From the NCBI GenBank assembly GCA_021298355.1, contig JAJTEH010000017.1, positions 1-49,398 on the forward strand: DNA of 49,398 nt. The letters are read 5' to 3'. Each line of letters starts with the position of its first letter. Position 1 is the first letter of the stretch. Source of the DNA: Flammeovirgaceae bacterium (lineage in GTDB: Bacteria; Bacteroidota; Bacteroidia; Cytophagales; Cyclobacteriaceae). The position numbers and the translations under genes are program-made. Below the pieces are notes generated by a model that made no database searches, was not told where the DNA came from, and saw nothing but the letters and a program-made list of their open reading frames with translations. Below, piece after piece: positions 18,972 to 27,788 of this stretch.

Positions 18972-20281
18972 TTACTAATAAAACAAGAGGGTGGGCCTTG
19001 GTAAACAACGCTGTAGAATTAAGCACGGGCATGGGAAGCGTTATTTTTATTACCCGTGTTTTTAGCCTGAACGAAACAGGTGCTTGGTTTATGTTTATTG
19101 CACTATTCGCTTTAATAAGCAGCTTGCGCGATGCCCTTATTCAGCCCGCGCTTGTAAAAAGAATGGCCGGCAGAACAAACGAAGAAAGTGCCGGAGCTAT
19201 ACACCTTAACTTCCTAGCCATGTTTGCTTTCGAAGCGCTGGCGAATGTTTGCCTTTTACTCGTTGCCATTTTTATAAAAGGTAACGTACAAAACTTGTTG
19301 TTTTTGTATGGTGTTTACTCTTTACCTAATGCGTGGTTCAGATGGCAAACGTTTTTTCTTCGGGCAAAATTAAACACACAAACCATTGCTGTAAGCAACT
19401 GCGTATTTGCGGCTGTGCAATGGATAGGCTTTGCGCTACTTGCTTATTGGCAATTACCTATTCACTCTCTTATTGTGGTATTAGGTGTTGCCAGCCTGTT
19501 GGCAGGATTATACGCTTCGTTTAAAATTCCGTATCAGCAATTTTTACAAAGAAAAAACAGGCAAGAAGAATGGCGCTATCTCTTACAAGTTGGTGGCTAT
19601 GCCATGCTACGCGAAGCTACCTCGGCAATATCGTCTCGCATCAGTTTGTTTTACGCTTCTGCTTTTATTTCTATCCACCACACTGCGTGGTTGGGTGTAT
19701 CGCAGCGTTTTGCTCAACTTTTTTTATTACCCAATCAGGCAATGCAATCTATTTTGTTTCCGGGTTTGGTACACCATGTAAACCAAAACCAAACCGCCCA
19801 AGCTAAACTTTTATTTCATCAAACTTTATCGCAAGTAATTGCTTTTACTTTGCCACTTGCTTTAGTTGTAATTTGTGCATCCTCGTATTTATTAAGTTTA
19901 CTCCATGGGCAAGCCTATAGCGAAGCGTGGTATTTGCTATCTATTTATGTTGTAGTGGCTGCTGTAATCACACCTTTTGGTACAGCCTTCGGCAGCGTAG
20001 TTACCACCATTGGTAAACCTTATCTGGCTACGCGCATCGTACTGGTTAATAGTGTTATCAATATTGTATTGGGCTACGTATTAATGAAAACCTGGGGCTT
20101 ACCCGGTGCTCCTGCTGCTATGCTTATTACCGAAATTTTTGGGTTATGTTGGCTAACGCACATGCTTAGAAAAGAAGCAGGTATAGACATACTCGAAACC
20201 TGGCAATACGTGATAAAAAATTATGCACATTTACTAAACTCAATTAAAACAAAAACTGAAAAAATTGTTATCGTAAAATAG
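18968..20281 (+). CDS. Polysaccharide flippase (Wzx/MATE-like)
   Basis: 437 residues with about twelve hydrophobic segments and conserved-looking turns (RVFSLNETGAWFMF at the start, TPFGTAFGSVVTTIGKPY near the C-terminal third), as in polysaccharide-type MOP flippases. It would move the undecaprenyl-linked repeat unit across the inner membrane. It is translationally coupled to the Wzy gene and followed 2 bp later by a glycosyltransferase. Confidence 0.82.
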   Translation: MITNKTRGWALVNNAVELSTGMGSVIFITRVFSLNETGAWFMFIALFALISSLRDALIQPALVKRMAGRTNEESAGAIHLNFLAMFAFEALANVCLLLVAIFIKGNVQNLLFLYGVYSLPNAWFRWQTFFLRAKLNTQTIAVSNCVFAAVQWIGFALLAYWQLPIHSLIVVLGVASLLAGLYASFKIPYQQFLQRKNRQEEWRYLLQVGGYAMLREATSAISSRISLFYASAFISIHHTAWLGVSQRFAQLFLLPNQAMQSILFPGLVHHVNQNQTAQAKLLFHQTLSQVIAFTLPLALVVICASSYLLSLLHGQAYSEAWYLLSIYVVVAAVITPFGTAFGSVVTTIGKPYLATRIVLVNSVINIVLGYVLMKTWGLPGAPAAMLITEIFGLCWLTHMLRKEAGIDILETWQYVIKNYAHLLNSIKTKTEKIVIVK

Positions 20282-20283
20282 AT

Positions 20284-21186
20284 ATGGAAATAACTGTTAT
20301 CATTCCTACCTATAACCGGGTAGACTCTTTACACCAAACTTTACAAGCTCTACAAAAGCAAACGCTTGCCGCACATTTATACGAAGTAATTGTAGTAAAC
20401 GATGGCTCCACAGATGGAACGGAAGCTTATTTAAACAACCTAGCCTTAACCCTTCCTCACTTCCGTTTCTTTACACAGAAAAATGCCGGCCCTGCTGCCG
20501 CACGTAACAAAGGTATATATGCTGCCAAAGGAAAAATTATTGCTTTCACCGATGACGATTGTATACCTCAAGACAACTGGTTAGAGGTTATTTATCATAC
20601 CTTCCGAAAGACTAATTGTGTGGGCGTACAAGGTAGCACGTATACCGATGTACAAGACATCACACCCTTAACCCATCAGATTGATAACGAAAACGGAAAT
20701 GCCAGTGTACCCACCTGTAACGCTGCCTTTACAAAAGATGCCTTGCTACAAATACATGGTTTTGACGAACACTTTCCTTATCCGCACAACGAAGACGCAG
20801 ATTTAGCCTGGCGCATAGAAAAAGTAGGATCGATTGTATTTGAGAAAAACATGCGTGTATATCATCCACCTCGCTTGGATTCTTTTAAGAAGGTTGCCAA
20901 GCGAATGAAGATAATGGAAAGTGAATTCAGACTTTTTTATAGAAATCCTCAGGCATATCAACAAAAACGTGCTGCATCTCCCTGGAAAAATATTTATTGG
21001 GAGATTGGTGTAAAAACACAAATGTATTATTTACTGAGTAGATTAAAATATTATAGGCAACCGTTACTTATGCTGCAAGGCTTTGCCTTAACGTTTTTGT
21101 GGTGGTTTGATTTAGTTAAAAGATTACCCCGATTTATACACCAGGCAAAAAAAGAGCGGAAGGAATTTCCGCTCAGTTTACAGTAG
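20284..21186 (+). CDS. Glycosyltransferase family 2
   Basis: 300 residues. GT-A fold with ITVIIPTYNRVD, VVNDGSTDGT and FTDDDCIP (DxD near 89-93), then the acceptor-side motif HNEDADLAWRIEK. A hydrophobic stretch near 255-275 may associate with the membrane. It is the last gene of the plus-strand export operon. Its last 14 bases overlap the end of the converging acyltransferase gene, and its 3' coding region contains the terminator used by that opposing operon. Confidence 0.85.
   Translation: MEITVIIPTYNRVDSLHQTLQALQKQTLAAHLYEVIVVNDGSTDGTEAYLNNLALTLPHFRFFTQKNAGPAAARNKGIYAAKGKIIAFTDDDCIPQDNWLEVIYHTFRKTNCVGVQGSTYTDVQDITPLTHQIDNENGNASVPTCNAAFTKDALLQIHGFDEHFPYPHNEDADLAWRIEKVGSIVFEKNMRVYHPPRLDSFKKVAKRMKIMESEFRLFYRNPQAYQQKRAASPWKNIYWEIGVKTQMYYLLSRLKYYRQPLLMLQGFALTFLWWFDLVKRLPRFIHQAKKERKEFPLSLQ
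21144..21174 (-). terminator. Terminator of the minus-strand glycosyltransferase operon
   Basis: On the minus strand GAGCGGAA-ATTCC-TTCCGCTC is followed by a run of seven T, a standard intrinsic terminator. It begins at the end of the acyltransferase gene and lies wholly inside the coding sequence of the plus-strand gene, in the codons for KKERKEFPLS. Confidence 0.8.
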
Positions 21187-21817
21187 GTTTTACCCAGGTG
21201 TTTTTCTCAAAATCCCAAACGCGCACTACTTTTGCTGGGTTTCCTACAGCTACTGAATAGGGCGGAATATCATTCATAACAACAGCGTTAGCCCCAATGC
21301 GCGCATATTTTCCTATAACTAAAGGCTCTCCATTTTTTTTGCCCATAATTACACTACCTGTTCCAACAAAAACATCTTCTTCTAAAATAACCGGAGCCGC
21401 CTGTGTGGGCTGATGGTGGTGTGGGCTTAGCACATCGCTTCCGTGGTGCATACCTAAAATACGCACATACTGCGATAGGCCAACGTGCTTATGCAACGTA
21501 ATGGGGCCAATCAATACACATCCTATTCCGGTGTGTACTTCGTCATGTATAATTACATCGCCCATTCCGTTGTTTATCACCACATTTTTCTCAATACGCG
21601 AATACTTACCTAGTATAAACTTATGAAAGGGCACTAAATCTAATCTCGAACTCCAATCTATGCCTCTTCTAAAATAACGGGGAAATATATGCCATACCCA
21701 AATGTACCAACGTACTCTTGCCTGGTATGGCTTTCTTCTAAAAATAAAGGATAAAATAATTTTTTTAAGAGCAGGATTATTTTTTAGATATGCTCGTACC
21801 GACATGTTGTTTTGCAT
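21173..21817 (-). CDS. Hexapeptide-repeat acyltransferase (WbbJ/serine acetyltransferase-like)
   Basis: 214 residues; the start could also be the Met at 21805. The C-terminal half has left-handed beta-helix repeats (IGPITLHKHVGL, VFVGTGSVIM, IGKYARIGANAVVMNDIP) and the usual family ending PPYSVAVGNPAKVVR. These are trimeric enzymes that acetylate sugars with acetyl-CoA. It is the last gene of the minus-strand operon and overlaps the preceding glycosyltransferase gene by up to 41 bp. It probably decorates the surface polysaccharide. Confidence 0.83.
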   Translation of the reverse strand: MQNNMSVRAYLKNNPALKKIILSFIFRRKPYQARVRWYIWVWHIFPRYFRRGIDWSSRLDLVPFHKFILGKYSRIEKNVVINNGMGDVIIHDEVHTGIGCVLIGPITLHKHVGLSQYVRILGMHHGSDVLSPHHHQPTQAAPVILEEDVFVGTGSVIMGKKNGEPLVIGKYARIGANAVVMNDIPPYSVAVGNPAKVVRVWDFEKNTWVKPTVN

Positions 21818-22994
21818 TTAAAAAGTTAACTATCAATTCGTGCCATTGCTGGGCACGGTGTGTCCATGTGTTTTTTTCGGCTACTCTTTTTCTTTTTTCT
21901 ACTAGCTGTGCCGATTCTGTTTCCACTACTTGCCTACAAGCATTGGCAAAGTCGTTGGCATTAGTACAAGTGGCTACAACATCCACCAATTCAATTAAAA
22001 TCTCCGGATTAAAATTGGTAGAAACAACGGGTTTACCTGCTGCTAAGTACTCGAACATTTTTAATGGATAGATGCCCGCACTGGCTTCATCTTTTAAAAA
22101 AGGAATAATGGCCACATCGAACCTATTGATAACCGAGGGTGTTTCTTCGTGCGGTACGGGGCCTGTAAAACGCACGCGCGGATGTTGCAAAATAGAATCG
22201 GGGATGTATTGCTTTTCTACAGGTCCTGCCAGTAGTAAGGTCCAATCGGGTAGTTGGTTAAGTGCATCTAACAAAAGAGTATAATCCATTCTGCGTTCTA
22301 TGCTGCCTAAGTATCCCATTACTTTTCCTGAAATATTTTGCACAGTCGGATGAAGCGATAGATTATTGGAAGAAAATAGTTTCACTTGTGCTGCATTTGG
22401 TATAAGGTAACTCTGTTGGTTTAAGCCTTCTTTTTTAAATCGTTTTGATAATGACGGAGCCGTGGCAATAACCAAATCAGACTGTTGCGCAGCTTCGGGT
22501 TCTAAATAGTGCCCGTGTTTTTTACTGTAGGGTTTAATAATAGGATCGATACAGTGGTATACTTTTAAATGAACCGGATGATGTAAATGCTGATACACAT
22601 GATGAAAATAAAAATCAAAAGAATTAACGTATAACCAATGTGCCACACTAAAATGGCTGGCCACTTTGTTAATTCTTTTAGCCACCATTTTTTCGTTCCA
22701 TTTTTTAAAAAAACGATATACTTTTCCCGGAGGCAAAAAATTTATAGGCCAAACAAAAGGAGATGCTACAACTACAATGCCTTCTTGCATCTTATACTTT
22801 TTGTTAAAATAGGCTTTCCATCTATGTTGAATAGTTGGCTCATTTATTTTTCTTATTCCTTCCCAAAATGTGTAAGGATGATCGATAAAAAAAACCGGAG
22901 TATAAACAGCTAACTCCTTGGCTAATTGCCAGGGAGTTGATGTAAAAGCTGCATCGTGCCGCGGTAAGGATAAAAAAAGATAGGAGGATTTCAT
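21777..22994 (-). CDS. Glycosyltransferase, GT-B fold (GT1/GT4-like)
   Basis: 405 residues. The C-terminal nucleotide-sugar domain shows VMGYLGSIERRMDY, LLLAGPVEK, VRFTGPVPHEE and KMFEYLAAGKPVVST, as in GT4-type enzymes. The N-terminal domain resembles TuaH-like proteins (VYHCIDPI, DLVIATAPSLSKRFKK). It is soluble or peripheral on the cytoplasmic side. It follows the gene at 22997 with a 2-bp gap and overlaps the acyltransferase, so all belong to one operon. Confidence 0.83.
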   Translation of the reverse strand: MKSSYLFLSLPRHDAAFTSTPWQLAKELAVYTPVFFIDHPYTFWEGIRKINEPTIQHRWKAYFNKKYKMQEGIVVVASPFVWPINFLPPGKVYRFFKKWNEKMVAKRINKVASHFSVAHWLYVNSFDFYFHHVYQHLHHPVHLKVYHCIDPIIKPYSKKHGHYLEPEAAQQSDLVIATAPSLSKRFKKEGLNQQSYLIPNAAQVKLFSSNNLSLHPTVQNISGKVMGYLGSIERRMDYTLLLDALNQLPDWTLLLAGPVEKQYIPDSILQHPRVRFTGPVPHEETPSVINRFDVAIIPFLKDEASAGIYPLKMFEYLAAGKPVVSTNFNPEILIELVDVVATCTNANDFANACRQVVETESAQLVEKRKRVAEKNTWTHRAQQWHELIVNFLNAKQHVGTSISKK

Positions 22995-22996
22995 GT

Positions 22997-23935
22997 TTAA
23001 CTTGCTTTGGCTAAATCAAACTGTAATTTGTTTTCTAAAACCGATAGCATTTCTTTAGCTAAAGCAGGATGTCTATCATATTGATGAACAACTGCTACTT
23101 CTTTTCCGTATCTGTTTTTTAATACACCATCTTTCAGATAAAATTCATCTAAGCTGGAGTAATGTAAAGTAGCAATACACCCTTCTCCATTTTTTTCTAC
23201 TTGCTTTTCTACTCCGGTTAAACCTGTGTACACTAACTTATTGTGTATGGCTTGGTCGGCACCTAACATACCCATTATCTTAGCCAGATTGCTTATGGAA
23301 TCGTCTGTGATGGCGCGTAAGTAATGTTGCATTACCTCATGCGATCCTAACATTACGCCTGCACATGCAATAGGTTGGTTGCGGATTGCCTCATACATTT
23401 TTTTGTTGTATGTTTTTAACAACCAACTGCTGTTTATGGCGCACTCTTGTATGCGTTTTGGTTCTATGCCTGTTACCAGGTTATTCTCTTTCACATATAC
23501 AAAAGGATTTGCCTGCAACAATACATCGCGCAAATCGGTAAACATCCATTGTTCGTGTGGCTGTTCTTCTACCAATTGTTGCAAAGCAAAAAAACGTTTT
23601 ACCATAAATTGCACCAATGGCGCAGCTAACCGGCTGGCTGTGGCTTTATTAATTAATCTAATAGTATATAACCCCGTTATAATTGTGGCATATACGCGTG
23701 CAAGCAAAGGCAAATTCATAGAAACTTTACCTATTACTTTGGCTACCATGTTTTCCTGGTACGGAATAAACTTCACGTTCGGGAAATCCAGAAACCGTGC
23801 GCGCAATTCGAGTGTATTTTTACCTGAATAAATATAGATGTTAGCGTCCGGTACTTGTTTTGTACAACTTGCTACAAATGGTTTTATCTGATGATAGTCG
23901 TAGCCCACTCCGAATGTTACTATTGCTTTTCTCAT
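22997..23935 (-). CDS. Hypothetical protein in the polysaccharide operon, possible glycosyltransferase
   Basis: 312 residues, not matched to a family I can name with certainty. It begins with a beta-strand and loop (AIVTFGVGYDYHQIKPFVASC). The middle contains QWMFTDLRDVLLQANPF, whose D-x-x-D could be a metal motif. Later come GVMLGSHEVM and GADQAIHNKL, a layout seen in some GT-A glycosyltransferases and nucleotide-sugar proteins. Its position between two glycosyltransferases supports a sugar-transfer role, by inference only. There is no signal peptide. Confidence 0.5.
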   Translation of the reverse strand: MRKAIVTFGVGYDYHQIKPFVASCTKQVPDANIYIYSGKNTLELRARFLDFPNVKFIPYQENMVAKVIGKVSMNLPLLARVYATIITGLYTIRLINKATASRLAAPLVQFMVKRFFALQQLVEEQPHEQWMFTDLRDVLLQANPFVYVKENNLVTGIEPKRIQECAINSSWLLKTYNKKMYEAIRNQPIACAGVMLGSHEVMQHYLRAITDDSISNLAKIMGMLGADQAIHNKLVYTGLTGVEKQVEKNGEGCIATLHYSSLDEFYLKDGVLKNRYGKEVAVVHQYDRHPALAKEMLSVLENKLQFDLAKAS

Positions 23936-23985
23936 ATATATTTTTTTATGGTTCGATTTAGGTTGTTGATTTCGTTTTAAAATTT

Positions 23986-24921
23986 TTATACCATTGTTTG
24001 TTGCGCTGGTGCTGGTAGTTGATCGGTTGTATTTTTTACACGTGCCGGCCCGAATACATATTCCAGTAATCTCCCCGATTCTTTCTTCACTCTTTTAACA
24101 AATGCTTGTTGCAACGAACCGTCTTTCAATAATCTTCGGGAGCTCGTCCAGATGCGGGCTTTGTGTGTTCGTATAAGTTTAAGTTTTCCAAGCTCACCTA
24201 ACTTTCTTCCCATGCGTCCGTCTTCACCATATACAACAAAGTTTTTGCTTCCTTCTGCGTTATCGTACACCCTTGTTACCGGCATTACAAATCCATCTAC
24301 CGCCAAACCTTGTTCTCTTCTAAATCCGAAGTTGGCCCCGCGCACATTTAAAAATTCTCTTTTCAACCTGCGCATCTCAAATAATGTTTCGGCCAGTATT
24401 TCATATAAAGCTAACGTTGTTCGCGAGGTATACCCTGCCGGAATAAAACTGTAGTTGCCGTATACACATGTTACAGCTGAATTTCGCATCATCGGTTCTA
24501 CCATTGCTTTTATCCAGTCTGGCGGATATAGAGAATCTCCATCTCCGCACAAGTGATACACCCCACGCGAAGCTCTTAAACCTGCTAAACGTGCATGCGC
24601 AATACCTTGGCGTTTTTCTACAATGGTTTTCACACCTAGTGCATCGAGTATGGCGGCAGTGTTATCGGTTGAATTGTTGTTAACTACTAGTAATTCTGTA
24701 TCGAACGGTATGTGCATAGCAGCAAAAGAAGAAAGTGTTCGTACAATATTTTCTTCTTCGTTCCAAACAGGAATAACTATAGAAACAAGGGGTTTATCGC
24801 ATTGAAAGCGACTGAGTCTTTTTCGCAACACGGCAATATCTTCTATGTTTTGAAGTTTCCATGCGGTGCGCATCATATCGTGTTGCTCCAACCATGTTGG
24901 ACTAGTAAAACGTTTTATCAT
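23986..24921 (-). CDS. Glycosyltransferase family 2
   Basis: 311 residues. VSIVIPVWNEEENI, LLVVNNNSTDNT and LCGDGDSLYPPDW (DxD) define the GT-A domain. The N-terminal 45 residues (about a third of the way to the first strand) are an extension without clear motif. The C-terminus is basic (RRLLKDGSLQQAFVKRVKKE). Its start overlaps the stop of the upstream GT2 gene by 4 bp, so both are translated from one message. Confidence 0.85.
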   Translation of the reverse strand: MIKRFTSPTWLEQHDMMRTAWKLQNIEDIAVLRKRLSRFQCDKPLVSIVIPVWNEEENIVRTLSSFAAMHIPFDTELLVVNNNSTDNTAAILDALGVKTIVEKRQGIAHARLAGLRASRGVYHLCGDGDSLYPPDWIKAMVEPMMRNSAVTCVYGNYSFIPAGYTSRTTLALYEILAETLFEMRRLKREFLNVRGANFGFRREQGLAVDGFVMPVTRVYDNAEGSKNFVVYGEDGRMGRKLGELGKLKLIRTHKARIWTSSRRLLKDGSLQQAFVKRVKKESGRLLEYVFGPARVKNTTDQLPAPAQQTMV

Positions 24922-25823
24922 ACCCGATTTAATTGATTATACTTATAGCCAAGCGTGGTTGAGTTGCTTGACGAAAACATATTCCACACTATACCTGCTA
25001 TGTGCGCGCGTATGCACAACCATTGGCGCAACATAAAATACTTGCCGATGTGAAAAGGTGTGGCTACCAAAAGATAGTACAGCCAAAAAATAGCAACGGA
25101 TAACGAATTGAAATTTCTGCGCATAAACAATAATCTATTACGCGACATGAAATAACTTTTCAACTCACTTACTTTTCCTACTGTTTGAGATTCTTTGTGC
25201 ACGATCGTGCAATTGTGCAATACATGTATGTTGCGGTGTATTCTACCAATGGCAGCCGACCAATCTAATTCTTCGAAATACAAAAAATAGTGTTCGGGCA
25301 TGTTGCCGATTTGTTTGTACACTTCGCGTGGAATCATAAAAGCGGCACCGTGCACATAGGTACTTTTAATGCGTGGCTCTTTGGTTTTGTTAGGGTTTGT
25401 AGTAAGGCATTTGTTGCGACCAGTTAAAGGGTTGATGGATGTAAATCCTGTAAATTGATTTTCACCGTTTGGATAAACCAGTCTTGGGCAAACTGCACCA
25501 ACCCTTTTATCATGCTTTAACTCTGCTACTAACTTGGAAATTATGGGGGCTGTAAACTCTGTATCGTTATTCACGAAAAAAAAGTAATCGCCTGTGGCAG
25601 CGGCAATACCCAGGTTATTTCCTCCGGCAAAACCCAGATTCTTCTCGCTTCTCACACATTTTACCTGAGGAAATAACGCTTGGATGATGGGTAAAGGATT
25701 TTCGCGAGAGGCATTATCAACCACTATTACTTCAACATTGGCAGTTTCGTGTTTGTACAGGCTGCTGAGTAACTCCAGCGTTACCTGTGTGTTGTTGTAG
25801 TTAACCGTGATAACCGATACCAT
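24918..25823 (-). CDS. Glycosyltransferase family 2 (rhamnosyltransferase-like)
   Basis: 301 residues. SVITVNYNNTQVT, VIVVDNASREN, GFAGGNNLGIAAA and FVNNDTEF are the signature of the GT2 subgroup often annotated as rhamnosyltransferases or dTDP-sugar transferases. YFLYFEELDWSAAI provides the ED-type catalytic region. A hydrophobic C-terminal segment (about 245-265) suggests membrane contact. It appears to be the first gene of the minus-strand operon running to 21173. Confidence 0.85.
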   Translation of the reverse strand: MVSVITVNYNNTQVTLELLSSLYKHETANVEVIVVDNASRENPLPIIQALFPQVKCVRSEKNLGFAGGNNLGIAAATGDYFFFVNNDTEFTAPIISKLVAELKHDKRVGAVCPRLVYPNGENQFTGFTSINPLTGRNKCLTTNPNKTKEPRIKSTYVHGAAFMIPREVYKQIGNMPEHYFLYFEELDWSAAIGRIHRNIHVLHNCTIVHKESQTVGKVSELKSYFMSRNRLLFMRRNFNSLSVAIFWLYYLLVATPFHIGKYFMLRQWLCIRAHIAGIVWNMFSSSNSTTLGYKYNQLNRV

Positions 25824-25925
25824 TTTCTTTTTTTATCAAAAGTAAAATGGCTAAATGCGTTATAGGATTTTATTCGATAATTGGTGTTTCTCAGTCGATT
25901 ATTGACCGACTTATGCAGATTAAAT

Positions 25926-26609
25926 TTACAGGGTTTTGATGTGGTTCATCAGCACCGGGCGATGGGCGCGCGAAATAGGGATAACTTTATCTTTTATAAC
26001 CAGATTGGTTTCTTGTATATCTACAATTTTAGATAAGTTAACGATAAACGAACGGTGTACTTTCAGGAACTTTCGGTTGCTTATTTTATCATCAATATTT
26101 TTAAGCGTAGAATGAACAATGAATTTCTCTTTCTTTTCGGTATGGAAAATTACATAGTCGCCAATGGATTCGATGTATAATACATCTTGCAAATCGAGTC
26201 GCACTAGTTTTCCATCTACGCGCACGTATAATTCGTTGTGGTCGTCTGCAACGCGTTTATGTAAAACTTCGCGCGCGCGTTCTATGGCTTTGATAAGGCG
26301 AGGTAACTGAACGGGTTTCTGGATGTAATCTGTTACACGATGCTCGAAGGCTTCTACCGCATATTCTTGTTTAGAAGTAATGAAAATAATTTGCGGTAAT
26401 TGTTTAACACTCTTTACTAAATCGAGGCCTGTCATCTCAGGCATTTCTACATCTAAAAAAATTAAATCTATTTCTTCTTTCTCTAAATACGGGAGGGCTT
26501 GTAAAGCATTTTCGCAGATGCCTACTAATTCAATGCCTTCTATTTGCGCGCACATACCCGCTACTATTTTGCGCGACATTTCTTCATCATCAACGAGCAG
26601 GCACCTCAT
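25926..26609 (-). CDS. LytTR-family response regulator, second locus copy
   Basis: 227 residues. Receiver domain with DDEE at 7-10, D53 in FLDVEMPEMTG and K in YIQKPV. LytTR DNA-binding domain (about 125-227) with ESIGDYVIFHTEKKE and FLKVHRSFIV. It closely resembles the regulator at 9402-10100 in both halves, and neither has an adjacent LytS kinase. It lies just upstream of the glycosyltransferase operon and may regulate it. Its message may be separate, since about 100 bp divide the two. Confidence 0.9.
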   Translation of the reverse strand: MRCLLVDDEEMSRKIVAGMCAQIEGIELVGICENALQALPYLEKEEIDLIFLDVEMPEMTGLDLVKSVKQLPQIIFITSKQEYAVEAFEHRVTDYIQKPVQLPRLIKAIERAREVLHKRVADDHNELYVRVDGKLVRLDLQDVLYIESIGDYVIFHTEKKEKFIVHSTLKNIDDKISNRKFLKVHRSFIVNLSKIVDIQETNLVIKDKVIPISRAHRPVLMNHIKTL

Positions 26610-26737
26610 GGTAAATCTTGTTTGTAATGGATGGGTAAGTTACACAATCTTGTTCATAAAACTGAGAAAATTATCTGTATGAAAAGGTGTAGGTGTTTAC
26701 CCCTATGCGCAATTTACTTTACTGGTTTCTTCTGGTT

Positions 26738-27472
26738 TTATACGTTTTCCTTTTGTAAAAGAGCAGGAATGGTTTTCAACATTAATTTAATATCGTGGCC
26801 AAGCGAATGATCGCGCGCGTAAGCTTTGTCTAACTCAATTCTTTCTTCTTCCGACATCTCTCCTTTTCTGCCACGTTTGGTTACTTGCCATAAACCTGTA
26901 ATGCCGGCAGGCGCTAGAAAACGCAAGGCTGCTTCATCGGTTGTTAATTGTTCGGCTTCGTATAATGGAAGCGGACGGTTACCCACTAAAGACATATCGC
27001 CACGTAAAACATTTATTAATTGCGGGAGTTCATCTAAACTAGTGTTGCGCAAAAATTTACCAACGGGTGTAATGCGCGGATCGTCTTTAATTTTGAAAAA
27101 TGCTGAAGGTCTTGCTTTGATTTCTTTGAGTTGATACTCGCAAATGTTGTTTCCTTTCTCATCGATCATCATTACGCAGGCGCGGCCAATGGGTGGGCAT
27201 ACTTCGCACGTATTAGAATGTGTTTTGGAGGTTTGGTTGCCATATAAATTTAAGTGAGCTAGGTTTTTCAATTTTTGATCGGCCCCAGCATACATAGTGC
27301 GAAATTTTAAAAGTTTAAACCGATGGTACCCTTTGCCTGCCCGGTAGGCACCATATAAAACAGGACCCTTCGATTCTAGTTTAATAATGAGTGCAATCAA
27401 TGCTAAAACCGGTGAAATTAGGATTAGAGCAGTTCCAGAAACAAGGATGTCTATTAAACGCTTCGTGTTCAT
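26738..27472 (-). CDS. Initiating sugar-phosphate transferase (WcaJ/PglC-type)
   Basis: 244 residues. An N-terminal membrane-dipping helix (about 6-30: DILVSGTALILISPVLALIALI) is followed by the bacterial sugar transferase domain: KFRTM, then RNTSLDELPQLINVLRGDMSLVG (DE catalytic pair and the RPE-like loop GNRPLP) and AGITGLWQV. It would transfer a sugar phosphate to undecaprenyl phosphate and start repeat-unit synthesis. An insertion near 88-112 carries four cysteines (TCEVC, RACVM, NNICEY). The monotopic size matches the short PglC-like class. Confidence 0.85.
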   Translation of the reverse strand: MNTKRLIDILVSGTALILISPVLALIALIIKLESKGPVLYGAYRAGKGYHRFKLLKFRTMYAGADQKLKNLAHLNLYGNQTSKTHSNTCEVCPPIGRACVMMIDEKGNNICEYQLKEIKARPSAFFKIKDDPRITPVGKFLRNTSLDELPQLINVLRGDMSLVGNRPLPLYEAEQLTTDEAALRFLAPAGITGLWQVTKRGRKGEMSEEERIELDKAYARDHSLGHDIKLMLKTIPALLQKENV

Positions 27473-27599
27473 AATCGCAGAATAATTTTTTTGCGAAAGT
27501 ATTGATTAAGCAAGCGTTTAGAAGATGTATTCGATAAAAGCAGGTATTTGTTTCGACAAAACCCGTGTGCCGGCAGACGGAGAAGTTGGTTGGATTTAG

Positions 27600-27788
27600 C
27601 TAAACAGCTTTGAAAAGCTTAAAGGGTAGTTTGATTAAACCGAGTAGCAACGACAATACAAAACCAGCCAAACGAAAAGGCAACGCAATAAGATAGATAA
27701 TTGGAAAAAGAAACAGCACCAGCAAGGCCAAAGGCCAGCAAAGCGCAGCCAATAAAAACCACAAAACAAGAGCAAGAAATATTTTCAT
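27600..27788 (-). CDS. Small hydrophobic membrane protein
   Basis: 62 residues, almost entirely hydrophobic with two helices (about 3-34 and 40-53) and a basic amphipathic end (LIKLPFKLFKAV). The ATG overlaps the stop of the large upstream gene by 4 bases (ATGA), which suggests translational coupling. The function is unknown. Similar small Leu/Phe-rich proteins occur in Bacteroidota, but no family name can be given confidently. Confidence 0.55.
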   Translation of the reverse strand: MKIFLALVLWFLLAALCWPLALLVLFLFPIIYLIALPFRLAGFVLSLLLGLIKLPFKLFKAV

